Assembly (NCBI GenBank): GCA_002633005.1
Contig: NMRA01000358.1
Coordinates: 231,775-295,774 of the forward strand
DNA length: 64,000 nucleotides
From: Phoronis australis
Lineage: Eukaryota; Phoronida; Phoronidae
Direction: 5' to 3'
The position numbers were made by a program, and so were the translations under genes. The notes under the pieces were generated by a model that saw only the letters and a program-made list of their open reading frames with translations, was not told the origin of the DNA and ran no database searches. Below, piece by piece: positions 34,086 to 45,898 of the stretch; position 1 is the stretch's first letter; each line of letters begins with the position of its first letter.

Positions 34086-34989
34086 TAGTAATAGCAGTAA
34101 TAGTAATGTAAGAGTCATAAAAATGATAATGGGTAGCCAGATTTATGCCGTGTCAGCTCGGAGGGCATTCCCTATAGAAGAGGTATACGAAAAGTGTCGC
34201 ACACAAGGGTATTTTTTCACAGCAAATAAATAAGATGGCACCATTTTCAATGAAATATTATCTAAAAGGGTGCTTTTTCTGAATTTCTGGAACATAACTG
34301 TGGAAAAAGTGAATTTTTACGCAAAATTAGTCAGTAAATGGGTCATTTTTTTGTCCATGCTCACTCTCTAACTGGGTAGGTATTCAAATTTTTCGGTCGG
34401 CATCCCTCGTCCAAAAATACTCAAGTACCCATCCGGTCGTGTCAAATACCACTTGTTCGTGATTTTGGTCATTTTCTTTGTAATATGACGTTGGTTTCGT
34501 AAAATGTAACAATGGTACATTTTTCGCATGTGCACTTGACGTGAAATGTAATAACTACGCCAAATGTAACAACTTGTTACATTTTAGGAGACGCTTAGCA
34601 ACGTAACATGTAACAGTTGTTACATTTTACGAAATTGTTCATTTTACGCGTATCAATGCGTTCGTGTTCTGTATACGGCTAACTGATTGCGGATAAATGT
34701 CGTTTCGATTATATCCGCTTGTGTTTCAGCTGTGCGTGTGTGTCAAAAAGACGCGGTGGTATGGTTACTACATATATATCAGGTGTTTTTGACAAGTTAT
34801 TTCTCAGCAACGGATAAACTGATTTTTTTATTTAAATTTCTTACAGATGAACCTCAGGATATCATCAATAATTGTTCAAAATATCAAAGAGATCTGTATC
34901 CAATTACGCTAGTATTGTAAAATTAAAAACATCAGGTCAAAAAGTAAAATATCAAAGGGAAGCTCACTTATTTCAGTCTACGCTCAATG

Positions 34990-36292
34990 TGGCCTCTATC
35001 TTCCTCCACGACTAAAAGGAGCCTTTACTTCCAACCAGAAATACTTTTCCGTATTACTTCTATCGAGATTTCCTCCCATGGCCCAATTATCAGTCAATTT
35101 GCCGCTCATTCCCCGGTAAACTTCCTCCTTCAGAGAAAACCTTATGGCATAGTCCATTGGATTGCAGTCAGGACTGAGCGGAAACCACGCATCCTTTTTG
35201 ATTAATTTTGGCGTGGCCTCCTGGAGATGAGCCTGGGTTGCCTTACTCGTGTATGAAGGAGTCCCATCTTGTTGAAACGTAATTGTCTCCAGGATTAAGT
35301 CGCCTGCAATCCGGGTAAAGATTTCCATCCAATAACTGCATGTAGCGTTAACTGTTAACTTTGGGTCTATCAGTGTCAATAAAATGTTTTCTTTCCAAAT
35401 ACTCCGGCGGAAAAAAATCTCATGATAGTATAGCGAAGGCTGAATTTCTCATTTTTGTTTCCCATAAACACGATCGTTTTGGCGATTTTTAGCGATTTCT
35501 AGCGTGAAGTTATTTTCATCAGTGATCAAAATGATCCTTTTCACATGAGTGGATAAATGGCGGTCATGCAAGTAGTTGCATCGTTTTTCTTTCCCTTTTA
35601 AAATTTTGGTCTCCCGTGATACCCGCATTCTTTTGAATGGTTTTAACTCCAGTTTTTTCGCCATTCTTTACTTAGAAGATTTGCTCACTTCTAAATCCCT
35701 TGCGACATCTCTCAGCGATTTGTGGTTACCCGGGTTGTCCTCCAGGGATTGAATCAGTTCCTCAACACGATCCTCGTTTTGTTTTGAACATGCAGTCTTG
35801 AATCTCGCACTGCCACTTTTACGCGCAACAGACCCTGTGTTGCGTATTTTAGCCATAAGGCTATTTACAGTCGCACGGTGGAACTCGCTTACGATTCTTC
35901 TTCCGCTCTACCCATACTCCTTGAAACAAATTTCAATTGTAAATTTATCACTTTTACTCAAAGACAACGTTACAAATCGGAATATTGGACAGACCTGATT
36001 TGGATGTAGATCTGACAATAAAAAACAGTAGATTTGAAACCCAGGCAGGCAATTTTGACCGGCAGGTGCCAGCAAAGCATGAACACGATGAAAGTCACAA
36101 TGATATTGCGTTTTTCACCCTGCTGTTTTAAATTTCCCAGTACTTCCATAATTTTTTACATTTTTCTAAGATACTTTGTAGAATTGTTAACGACACACTG
36201 AAAACACATTGTGAAAGATTGGAACGAGTTCTATTGGTCAATTGCTCAAAAACTGCTTGTGAAAGTGGATTATTTTTGGGACACCTAGTGTA
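34990..36292 (-). pseudogene. Broken mariner/maT-type transposon (DD37D)
   Basis: Minus-strand fragments in order: a helix-turn-helix N-part (NTGSVARKSGSARFKTA, about 35800-35850), a middle part with ILITDENNFT (first catalytic Asp) and NRQNDRVYG, then FQQDGTPSYTS (second Asp) and SPDCNPMDY, where the last Asp sits 37 residues after the second. Stops and frameshifts break the gene at least twice (around 35380-35460 and 35665). The start-side terminus near 36265-36290 reads CACTAGGTGTCCCAAAAATA; a decayed match may lie near 34934. Inactive. Confidence 0.8.
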
Positions 36293-36533
36293 GATAATAG
36301 AGAGAACATTAACGTTGTTACCCACTTATTTTCAACAAATGACTCAATTGGATAAGTATATTTATGAAAATAATACAGATACACCTTTTCCGTCAACGAA
36401 TTTCTCGGTTTCCTTCAAACGATGGATATATTTCTACACTGAATGTGTTATTACAGTTTCTATGGAACGGAAGGCTCGTTACTGACGTCTCACAGCTTCC
36501 AATGGAGTCAACAACTACATACACTACATGTTT

Positions 36534-36860
36534 CTGTGCCCAGTTGCATGAAATAGTCCCAAATAGGGATTCAAGTAAGTTCCCTAAATATTTTGCGTAT
36601 TTGTGTCATTATTTACTCTCACATATAATCCCTTTCTCTCATTTTACCTTAATTATAATCTCCTCTTGGACTACCGACATTTTTTAAAAATATAACTAAA
36701 AAGTAAGGCCTTAGTTCAACAAAAATCAACAAGGAATTAGCCCTTAAAGCAGGGGCGTTGCATGAAAAGATCCCTACTTATTTTCAGTAATATAGAAAAT
36801 TCAAGGTTGATTTCACTATCGATTTGTATCAAAGCCAAAGATTGAATGAAAGTAAAACAG
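36534..36860. mobile_element. ~410-bp MITE family, copy 2 (right end lost)
   Basis: It begins CTGTGCCCAGTTGCATGAAA and follows the interior of the copy at 13453-13864 as far as 'gatttgtatcaaagcc', then diverges before the right arm. Confidence 0.7.
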
Positions 36861-37009
36861 CGTAAGAAAGGGCAGTCAGTGCTTTCAACTGCACGAGCTC
36901 TGGTGTCAAAGAGCGCAGAAAATAACGGAGAGATTCTCAGCATTATCCAGTGTTTAAAACCGCTGAGACGCAGAAAAACGTTTTCAGATTTTAACTGACA
37001 TTTGTAGCG

Positions 37010-37300
37010 ATGTCTATGCACGAACATCGCATCTTATGCACGAATCACCTACGAACCCATGAATCATGCGTACGAACCCAAAAATCACGCCTATGAACAA
37101 AAATCATGCGCACGAACTACAAATAATCATGCATACGAACTCAAAATCTTACACACTAGCATCGAATCACTTGCACGAACACACCGTTATGATTCGTGCG
37201 TATGCTTCGGATGCTCGTGCGCATGATTTTTGTTCGTATGCGTGATATTTGGGTTCGTACGCATGATTCATGGGTTCGTAGGTGGTCCGTGTGTATCAGT
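37010..37300. repeat. Inverted array of ACGAACCC...ATCATGC units
   Basis: About 20-bp units such as 'atcatgcgtacgaaccc' run in one direction to about 37185, then in reverse complement to about 37300, making a large imperfect palindrome. A related one-sided array is at 42963-43210. ORFs through it are repetitive His/Asn or Arg/Met peptides, not genes. Confidence 0.75.
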
Positions 37301-38021
37301 GATTCCATGATCCCCTGGAATTGGTATTCAAGTGTGCTACTTGGTTTTCGGCATCGTGTTAATCTCATTTCATCCATTTAAAGATGGTAATCATGTAAGA
37401 TTGAGTCGTTTACTCAATAGTCGGATATAAATTGCCTGCATTTAGAGAACCAGTTTGATGTCCCTTGTTTTGTGGAGAAAACTCTGTCTGGTTCTCTAAA
37501 TGCAGGAACGTTACATACGACTATTACCGTTTACTCTGTAGGTACTTTCTTAGTACTGTCACAACATTTCCAACGTCTGTTCACAATTCGTTAATTTCAA
37601 AAATAATAGTGTCATTGACGTCATTGTTTCAACCCGTCAGACTTAGCCGCAGCAATCATGCGACGTGACAGCCACAGTACAGGAAAATGTGGTGCTTAAT
37701 TTTACTTTCACTTATATTGTTACGGGACGACTCACAATTACAGTAAAACTCGAGCAAGCCAGCTCCAACCAATGAACCAAGATATTTTGTGAGGCAAAAT
37801 TCTTGCAATCAGAAGGTCCCAGTGTTCTAACTAGAACAGCCGTACCTTGGAATTTAATACAAGTTAAAGGGAACGTCGAGACTTATGTATGTTTTAGGGT
37901 ATCAACATTTCATGAGTGCAAGATTTAAATTGTATAAATGCATTCAGTGGTGCCATAACATGTTGACGTTATTAGTTTGTACATGGAGAGGTAGAATCAG
38001 TGGAACTGCTTTGATTGAATT

Positions 38022-38653
38022 TACGAACAATGTTGATAATTGTGAATACTGTTAAAAAATGATAGAAAAACTGTTTCTTTCAATTTTAATGTCAGTTATT
38101 CCCAACTGACAAGTCGGATGGCCGTTTGACTTTGATTCGGTTTACTCGCTAATACTAGGAAATAATTACTAGTAATGACTTCCTGACGATACCCACTCGC
38201 CAATTAAAGCAACTACAATTGTTAAATAACAAATGTCTGCGACCGAAAGAATTAATCATGTTAAAGAAATGGCCGATTTTTAAAATAGGTAGTACCACTT
38301 TTCTCGCATTTGAACAAGCGTGCAAGTGCCCGGTTGCTACGAACAATGTTGATAATTGTGAATACTGTTAAAAATGATGGAAAATTGTTTATTTCAATTT
38401 TAATGTCAGTTATTCCGAACTGACAAGTCTGATGGCCGTTTGACTTTGATTCGGTTTACTTGGTAATACCAGGAAGTAATTACTAGTAATGCCTTCCTGA
38501 CAATACCCACTCGCCAATTAAAGCAACTACAATTGTTAAATAACAACTGTCTGCGACCGAATGAATTAATTACGTTAAAGAAATGGCCGATTTTTAAAAT
38601 AGGTAGTACCACTTTTATCGCATTTGAATCAGCGTGCCAGTGCCAAGTTGCAT
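38022..38653. repeat. Tandem duplication of a 316-bp unit
   Basis: Copy 1 (38022-38337) and copy 2 (38338-38653) both begin 'tacgaacaatgttgataat' and are about 95% alike by eye. The unit's end includes the first bases of the MITE terminus ('gtgcccggttgc' in copy 1), so the duplication probably took in the edge of the MITE at 38638. Confidence 0.9.
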
Positions 38654-39054
38654 AAAAGAGTTCCAAAGGGACTCGATTAAGTTCTCTAAATACTACCGCG
38701 TATTTGAGGACTTGTGAAGAACCTTGATTGTCCCTTCTTATGTTGTTCAAATTTCATTACCATGTCAATTTTTAACTTTGATAAAAACGAGAGTGAATTC
38801 TCAAATTATTAAAGGTGCAAACGCCCCTAATTTAAGGACTAAGTCATCCTTTCTTTTTATTGAACTAATGTGGGCTCAAATTTTAGTCATATTATTAGGA
38901 AATGTCTGTAGTCAAAGACGAGCTTATAATCAAGATAAAATGATAGAAAATGCTACATCTATGAGTAAAGAACAACACAGATACGCAAAAGATTTAGAGA
39001 ACTTAGCTGAATCCCTGTTTGGGACTGTTTCACTTTGCATGCAACTGGGCACAG
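38638..39054. mobile_element. ~410-bp MITE family, copy 3
   Basis: Both ends are present: 'agtgccaagttgcataaaa' on the left and 'tgcatgcaactgggcacag' on the right, with the inner 'gggactcgattaagtt' and 'aacttagctgaatccc' arms. It is more diverged than the copy at 13453. Confidence 0.75.
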
Positions 39055-41370
39055 TTTTCAAGAACTTAGCACTGACACGACACCAGTCAGATACAGCACC
39101 CCTTAGGTTTTCAGGTTGCCACAACTGGCCAAAGTGTCCAAATGGCCAGTTGTGAAACGTTGTTGGCGAACGTCTACGGTATATTACACTAATGCCACAA
39201 GGCTTTTTCAGTACGACATAGTTTGAGCTTGTTACCTGGAGAGATAAATTATGCATTTCAAAAACTAGCTAACACTCTAGCGTTATCGCCACCACTTTCG
39301 CCGGCAGCGAAAACGTCCGTAATACCAAAACATTGTTTTTGTCCACATTTTTGAAACGAATTAGTCACCTGATGACACCTTAAATGGATCGGGACCTTTC
39401 CTTCTTTTTTAACCCCAGCGAAGCTGTTGCTAGCTAAAATGGAAAGTGGTCTTTTTCACCCAGCACCACCTGATGCTAGCTTTAAAACGCTGATTTCAAG
39501 GAAACGGAAACAGATTAAAACCATTATGGTATTTTTGCTTAACGTGTACAGTTGCAATTATCACCTTTACTGGCGCTTTGAATTTCTACAAAACTGCTGG
39601 CGTTTTACTAGCACTTTTGTAGCCAGATCGTTTCAAAAGAAATACATATGCAGGGAACTCACTTAATACTGAGAGTGAAAGTGCATTGACAGCGAAAATT
39701 GCCTCTTCGCATACAATACATCTGCCTAACTAAAACGCCATGGTTTTCGCCATTGAAAAACTACTTGTGTTTTCGCCACTCTTTCGGATTTAGCAATACT
39801 TTCACGTGTGTTTGGTTTGAATGCCTTCTGAAGTTGAGATGTAGATTTTTTGTTTCTGCAGTTCTCGAAAAAACTTATATGTTTTAAGATTTATTGAAAA
39901 AAATCCCTACGTTCATCCCACTGTGGACAGGGGTTGGTCAGATATCCCTCCAGTAATTTTACAATTTGCAGCTTCAGAGGCGAATTGTAAGTGACGACCA
40001 GTGAAAAATTGGTAATTAGGACACGGTGGAGAGTGCAAAGAGTGGCATTGTGTGTTCCCGCCAGTAACGTATTCTCAGCTTGTTGGTTGACAGGACATAC
40101 GTCGAACATAATTGATGTTTACCTTCCTATAGTCTGAATTTTTTTACGACTGTTTGACAAGAGCTGTGCTAACGTCAAAGAACAACTAAAATTGTATACT
40201 TTTCACCAGACTCGTTTCTGGAAGAATCTACGGCAAGTAAGTCGCTGTCATCATTTTAAGATTCTGTTGATCCATTAAAGGCGGCTCCCCAAATAAGGAC
40301 AATGAAGTTGCACTCGCCCAGACAATAACGTATTAGTGGTCGAACAAGAATTAATTTCACGTTAATGCGAAATCTTGTCACGTAGTAGAAGTGATTTGTA
40401 TCACTAGTTCGCTTAACTTGCCTCAGATACTTAATTATATTTTACTTCCCGTTACGGTTATGGTAGACCATATATCTAACTCTTTGTGTTTGCCTCTAGT
40501 GCAAAACTACAAATTTTAACTCAGTGAAAGTATATATTTTCTGAAATTGGGAGGTTCGTAGTTTTTGATTTGTCACTTTTCGCCAATCTGCCATTAATTT
40601 GGTCACATGACTATGGCGTTCATAGCAAAACAAAGGTATTAATAACATGACCAAATTTCATTTGATTTGAATTTTAAGGTGAAATCTCAAAAACGCTGTT
40701 ACAGTTTTCTAAATTGACATTTCGCCTTCGTTTTGTGCAAATTCTTATTTCTTTCATGATAAACGGTAAAAGTCCTATTTTTGATAGCCCCATGGAAAGT
40801 GGAACATTAAAATCATTTCCTTACAGCTTTTTGGAGAACGTTGCGTAAAGCATAGCATCTGATGCGATGTTCCGAAGTTGATCAAATTTGGCCATTTTTC
40901 TAGGGTTTTACAAAGCAATTAAGCGACAACAACCATAAGGTATCATTTGCTCAAAACTCTCATCATTCACAGCGAAACAACAAATATCTCCTGTAACAGA
41001 CCCACACAGTGACTGTTCTCTAAATTTCCTTCGTATTTGTGTCTTTGTTTGCTCACATATGATAGTTTTTCTGTCATTTTATCTTTATTATGGGCTATTA
41101 TTTTCACTAATGACATCTTCTAATCAATAAATAGGGCAGTTGCGAACTCCTCTGTTCACGCGCGTTGTCGCTTGATTTGATTTTGTTGCGTGTGGGCAAA
41201 ATCAAGGTTCGCAAAGAGCTAATTGTTATTCTTGACGTCATTCGCGTCATGGAGATACGATATTTCCATCGTAAAAGGACGCTGAAGTCGGTGAAATAAA
41301 CATAATTTTTCATCTTTGACTTGACTTACCTATAGTCTTCATACTTTGATAGTCGTTTACACACCGTGCT
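39055..41370. other. Intergenic upstream of the receptor gene
   Basis: No gene or terminal repeats were recognised. A fragment at about 40998-41075 ('gactgttctctaaatttcc... gtatttgtgtctttg') resembles the left part of the 410-bp MITE. Receptor promoter elements could not be identified. Confidence 0.4.
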
Positions 41371-42618
41371 GTGACGTCTTTCCACGAATACTTTCTGGGC
41401 GTAAGTGCGCGTGCGTACGGGTGCATGAACGTTATGGGACACAACACCGTCTCCAACTGGACCAGCAACTCATCCGAGTTTGACCTTAACGCAACTGTTG
41501 ATGTCACCATCAATGTGAATACAACTGTCTCGTCTGATTACGATCAGTATTTAAATGAAATTTTGGCAATTTGCATTGAGATCGGAAGATATGGTCGAAT
41601 TATCATACCTGTTGTGGGTCTGATAGGTAACATGTTGACTTTATTAGTTTTCTCTGTTCAGTTATATCAACGAAAGACTTCTTCCAGCGTATACTTTATA
41701 GGTATGGCCGTTGGCGACTCCATAGTTCTGTTTTGTGCAATTGTGTTTTTCCTGGACATGCGGAAGACGATACCAGAAATCACCAGCGTGCCATTTGTGT
41801 GTTCTTTAACTTACTTTCTCAGTCACGGAGCCCAGTTCCTATCTGCATGGTCCTTGGTAGCGCTCTCCATAGAACGCCTTGTCGCCGTTACAAAACCGTT
41901 CAAGTACAAGGCCCTTTGCACTGTCCGCCGAAGTATCGCTACAGTGCTGTGTTCGACCGTTGTGGGCTTCGGTTATTGTACACACTATTTCGAAACTTAC
42001 AGCCCTGCTGGTGTACACTGTGTCCTTAAAGTTGAATATGCTGACGTGTTCTTGATGGTAAATAGTTGGATTCGCATGACTCTGTATTCGTTCTTGCCGT
42101 CCGTCATAATGATCGCCAACAGTACAATCATGATAAAAAAACTGCGCGAAAAAGAAAATTCGGTGAACATATCAAGTGAAATGTCTCGCAGCAAGCTTAT
42201 TACTCGCCTTCTGTTGATTGTGACATTTTTCTTTCTAATTTTCAGCCTTCCGACCTCAATAAATAACATATGTATCGTCATGTTACCAGAATACAGGTTC
42301 TCTAAACTTCGAAAGATCATCACCAGCTTAGCGCCCATTGCAACTAGTGTTAACCACGCGGCTAATTTCTATTTGTACATTGGTTCTGGCTCGGCATTTC
42401 GACGAGAAACGAAAGTCACGTTGTACGGCTTGTTTGCTTGGTGTGGATGCGCAAGGTCGAGCAACGTCAAGAGCACGAAAAGTATCTGGGGTAAAAACAC
42501 ACCAGCACACACAGGGGGCTCCAGGTCTGTCAGTCTTATGGCGCTCCATACCAAGAGTGAGTTGTCGGTAGACATTGGGACAGGGCCGTCGGGCTCTTCA
42601 TCAAACGTCAGTTCATAA
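41371..42618 (+). CDS. Class A (rhodopsin-family) G-protein-coupled receptor, intronless
   Basis: This 415-residue protein has seven hydrophobic helices. It has an extracellular N-terminus with Asn-glycosylation sites (N29, N33, N40, N50), the TM1 Gly-Asn pair (G86-N87), TM2 AVGDS (D116), and the TM3 Cys144 that should pair with Cys217 in loop 2. The TM3 end is ERL (168-170) in place of DRY, TM6 has FSLP (291-294) in place of CWxP, and TM7 has NFYLY (332-336) in place of NPxxY. The tail holds Cys357, Cys360 and a Ser-rich end. It is likely a plasma-membrane peptide or small-ligand receptor of an invertebrate expansion; the ligand is not deducible. Met19 or Met22 are alternative starts. The frame is intact with no introns. 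Confidence 0.88.
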   Translation: MTSFHEYFLGVSARAYGCMNVMGHNTVSNWTSNSSEFDLNATVDVTINVNTTVSSDYDQYLNEILAICIEIGRYGRIIIPVVGLIGNMLTLLVFSVQLYQRKTSSSVYFIGMAVGDSIVLFCAIVFFLDMRKTIPEITSVPFVCSLTYFLSHGAQFLSAWSLVALSIERLVAVTKPFKYKALCTVRRSIATVLCSTVVGFGYCTHYFETYSPAGVHCVLKVEYADVFLMVNSWIRMTLYSFLPSVIMIANSTIMIKKLREKENSVNISSEMSRSKLITRLLLIVTFFFLIFSLPTSINNICIVMLPEYRFSKLRKIITSLAPIATSVNHAANFYLYIGSGSAFRRETKVTLYGLFAWCGCARSSNVKSTKSIWGKNTPAHTGGSRSVSLMALHTKSELSVDIGTGPSGSSSNVSS

Positions 42619-42962
42619 AGTAGTGGAGAATGGCTCGTGCTGACTTAGACCAGGATGGTAGCAAGTGATGTCCGGCAGGTGCAAGGACTGGTGGCAAAAT
42701 GTTTTGATAAAAGCGAGTAAGCTTCAGTAGTCCTACTGCGACGGTTAACCAAGTGCTACCATAGCCATTACCTGACTGCTTCTTGTTGACGGTCTAGAGA
42801 TTTGGAATTAAAGTTGGAAAAAATGTGTCAATATAGGACGCCCTGAAGTGCTTTTACTCTTAACGCGTGATGCATATTGACAAGGAGGAATGTTTCAATT
42901 AATGCTTTGAAAATCCAAGTAATCCAAGTTACGAAGGATGCGTCACAGGGATACTATTGAAT
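42619..42962. other. Receptor 3' flank
   Basis: It carries an ATTAAA-type polyadenylation-signal variant at about 42808, some 190 bp after the receptor stop. Nothing else was recognised. Confidence 0.35.
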
Positions 42963-43210
42963 CATCGCATGTTGCGCCGTGACGAACCACCTACGAACCC
43001 CATGTTTGTGCATACGAACCGATGAATCATGCATACCAAACCCATGAATCATGCATACCAACCCACGAATCACGCAAACGAACCCAAAAATCACGCATGT
43101 GAACAAGTGTCATGGGCGCGAACCACAAATATCATACATACGAACCCAATATCATGCACACGAGCATCGAATCACTCTCACGAACACTTTATTGTTTGGT
43201 GGTTCGTCTC
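42963..43210. repeat. Array of ACGAACCC...ATCATGC units, copy 2
   Basis: Units such as 'aatcatgcataccaaccc' recur about eight times, and the closing 'ggtggttcgtc' is inverted relative to the opening 'gacgaaccacc' (42980). The spacing of units is about 20 bp with variation. It is related to 37010-37300. Confidence 0.75.
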
Positions 43211-43649
43211 GCATCAGTCTCTATAATGGCAGAAGATTCTGCTGAACAACTCTGACATCTCATTCTTTATTGGTCAATGGAAGGCGTGAACCGCTCATGA
43301 AAGCATGGGTTTTGTACCTGTACTGCTTATTTAAACTGAAGCGAATCGAGTAAAAATAGATGAGGGTTTTCTGTAGTATATGTCACGAAGAGAATATCGA
43401 AAAGTTAACCGGAGTTTCCGAAACCGATGTCGATTGAAGGAATGTGGGTCAAGGGTCAATGTGACTGAAAAGTTGTTAAACAATTTCTCTCCAAGTTCCT
43501 ACATGTGGATCTCAAATGCCAAGGGGTGGACAATCTCAATTTTCGAAGAAAATTGTCCGCGTGGCAACTAAAAACGACGTGTCAGTGGCCTTTTTCGGTG
43601 GTATCCCAGAAGGAGAGGACTGAGTCCAGATCTTGTTAGACCGCTAATG

Positions 43650-45500
43650 GTGGAGCTGCAATATGATACTTGTTGAATTAAGCAGCTATTAATACTCTTC
43701 CCATGATGGGAAATCACATTTTGATTTAGTCCACTTCGATTAGTGGTCTTAAAAGCGGTTTGTTTGTCGAAATAGACTTGATTTCGAGACTTGGAAAGAA
43801 CTAGTTAAATCAATGTTTTAGATTAGGATATATATAGATACAAGTTGGCTTGTCATGGTGCGCGTGGTCTCTAGCAATGATCGGCGTACTGTTTTGCAAG
43901 ACCCGGAAATCACTTCTCGTCTGACGGAATGCGGGTTTATTGCCGTTTTTCATGATAAAATTTTATTTAAGAACGTTAAATGTAATATCTTGGAGTGATT
44001 GTTTCTCAAAACCGTTAATTCTGAAACCATATGAAGCGGCGTGTTTTATTTCCATGTAAACACGTCATTGGGTAACGGACTGTGCCCTAGTAGGGACTCT
44101 GGATAAACAGAGTAGACGAGTTTTTGAAGTTGGCCTCGGCAACTACATATTGGTCAATTCAATACGCAGATAGGCAATCTAATTGTAAGAGCTCGTCGAG
44201 GCCGCAAACCTGCATTTTGTTTGGCAACCCGGTCGCGAAAAATCTTGTACCTGCGGCAGAAGTAGAATCTACTGTGGGTACCAAAGTTAATCGAGCTGAG
44301 ACCCAATCGGATGACTATATGGTAAAAATACGAGACAAAAATACGAGCGTGAAATTACGAGCGTAAACTTCTTCAGAGAACACGTGACCTACAAACCAAT
44401 TTCGAATTGGATATAACAATTTCGCTGGTAAACCTTGAGTGAAGTCTCGAACATAATTACGCTCGTATTTGTGACTGATTTCGGTCGTAATTAAGCACGA
44501 GCGGAGTCTCGATCGTAATTACGAGCGAGACTTTCCCCCGAACGGCCCACGATACTATTCCACTGGGATTTTCCGTAGATAAGCCCACCCGATGAAATGC
44601 CCATGGGCGTTTATTTGGAAAATTATGTCGACTAAACGCCCATGGGCGTTTATTTGGTGTTACAATGCCGGTGTCAAGTGTACAGATAGTGTGGGGTTTG
44701 GAAATTTCCTCTTAAAAGCCCACTCACTGTCATTTTTTGTAACAAATTCAGTCTTGTGGAGCATTTATCATTTATAGAAACGCGCAAGGTGTGCATTTAT
44801 TAACATAAAATTTACAAACACATTTTTAAGTAAAAAATGTCAAAGTCAACAAAACTATGACTTTCCGTTTACACGTCTGCCTTAAGTTTTCTGAATCAAT
44901 GCCTGCGTATTGATTTAGTGCTACTAAAACGCCTGAAAATTTTTATTTTCCAAATACACGCCCATGAGCTAATGTATGGAAAATCCCGGTGATGCTGAAA
45001 CGCGAGTGGCGTATACGAAATTATTTTTGACTTCAGCGACATCTATAGATCAGCCTCCCGTTCAGTAACGCTAAGACCTCACTAAAAAGCAAGACTTAGC
45101 GGGATTACGTGAGATATTTGCCGTGTATTTTGAATAAGAACCCGTGGCTTTGGCTAGACTTTAGCTAGGTCCTAGCGTAGGTCCTAGCGTTATTGAAAGC
45201 ACGCCTGGTCTCCTCGCTGGTTTCCTACTTGCCTAGCCAGCACGCGTGCTGTCACCGACCACCTAGCGGCAAGCAGGCAACCAGCCACTAGATCAGGTGT
45301 GAGTTTGCCGAAATTGACGTTCGCGTGCGTTTGAGTCAACATTTTCAAACGATATGGAACAAAAAGTTGATCAGATCACATTTTGTTGAAAAATCACAGC
45401 TCTTTCTAAATGAATAAATTGTCATTTCTCTTGGCTTAGGAAAATATCCAAAAATCTTTGATTTGTCATGTCACTCTTCTTGGTGATGTCTTCTTGGTGC
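43650..45500. repeat. Diverged dispersed repeat, copy 2
   Basis: This is the partner of 275-2550, with the same order of conserved blocks. It lacks the two insertions seen there (487-725 and 895-1645), and holds its own palindromic insert at about 44318-44535 ('tacgagcgt' and inverted forms). A direct pair of 'cgcccatgggcgtttatttgg' occurs at 44597 and 44637. Confidence 0.6.
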
Positions 45501-45637
45501 CAAGTGCAAAGCATGCCGGTTTAAACTTCGACCCTTCACTGTAAGGCTTCACGCGAAGTTTGCAGCCATTCTTTTGTGGCTTTGCTTCTTTTCTCGTAAC
45601 ATCTTTTTCATTTCGCACACGACGACATGTTGAACAG

Positions 45638-45898
45638 GANAAGGCACGGGAATAACCAGAATTTCGGCAGATGCGCGCGCCCAGCCTAAAATGTGGGGAT
45701 ACACAGGCCTCAAATGTTTGGGGTTGCGGACCTGAAAAAAAACGGTAAACGGGGTTTGTTCAGTTTGCTCAGGGCCTATGCATTGTTTATTCACCCCCGA
45801 CGAACCCCTGCTTGCGCGCTCCCGAACTCCCAAATGGTATCTGGTAGAATTTTAGGGCGGGGCATGGCCCCCTTGGACTCCACTAAATCCGCCACTGG
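45638..45898. mobile_element. ~300-bp CCAGTGGCGGAT-type element, copy 2 (inverted)
   Basis: This is the reverse complement of the element at 15719-16016, ending 'aaatccgccactgg'. It contains the assembly N at 45640. ORFs across it (45549-45833 minus, 45693-45908 plus) are not genes. Confidence 0.7.

Larger units (their letters stand above)
29629..34660. mobile_element. Possible ~5-kb inverted-repeat element with a nested insertion
   Basis: About 200 bp at each end are inverted copies. Both carry repeated TTACATTTTACG-type blocks ('cgtaaaatgtaacaa') in the same order, 'tgatacgc' at the outer edge, 'tgcacatgcga' inside and 'tggtatttg' further in (29639-29775 against 34496-34634 is the clearest part). 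Between them is a second element (31822-34085). The 2.7 kb that remains shows no transposase; a 76-codon ORF at 30528-30758 is basic and unrecognised. The two ends could instead be independent inverted insertions of a small element. Confidence 0.45.

Noticed and set aside
41310-42575. Antisense ORFs across the receptor
   Set aside because: They are shadows of the GPCR reading frame.
42963-43245. Repetitive His/Asn ORFs as a possible repeat protein
   Set aside because: They follow from the ~20-bp DNA units, occur in two frames at once, and change direction in the related array at 37 kb.
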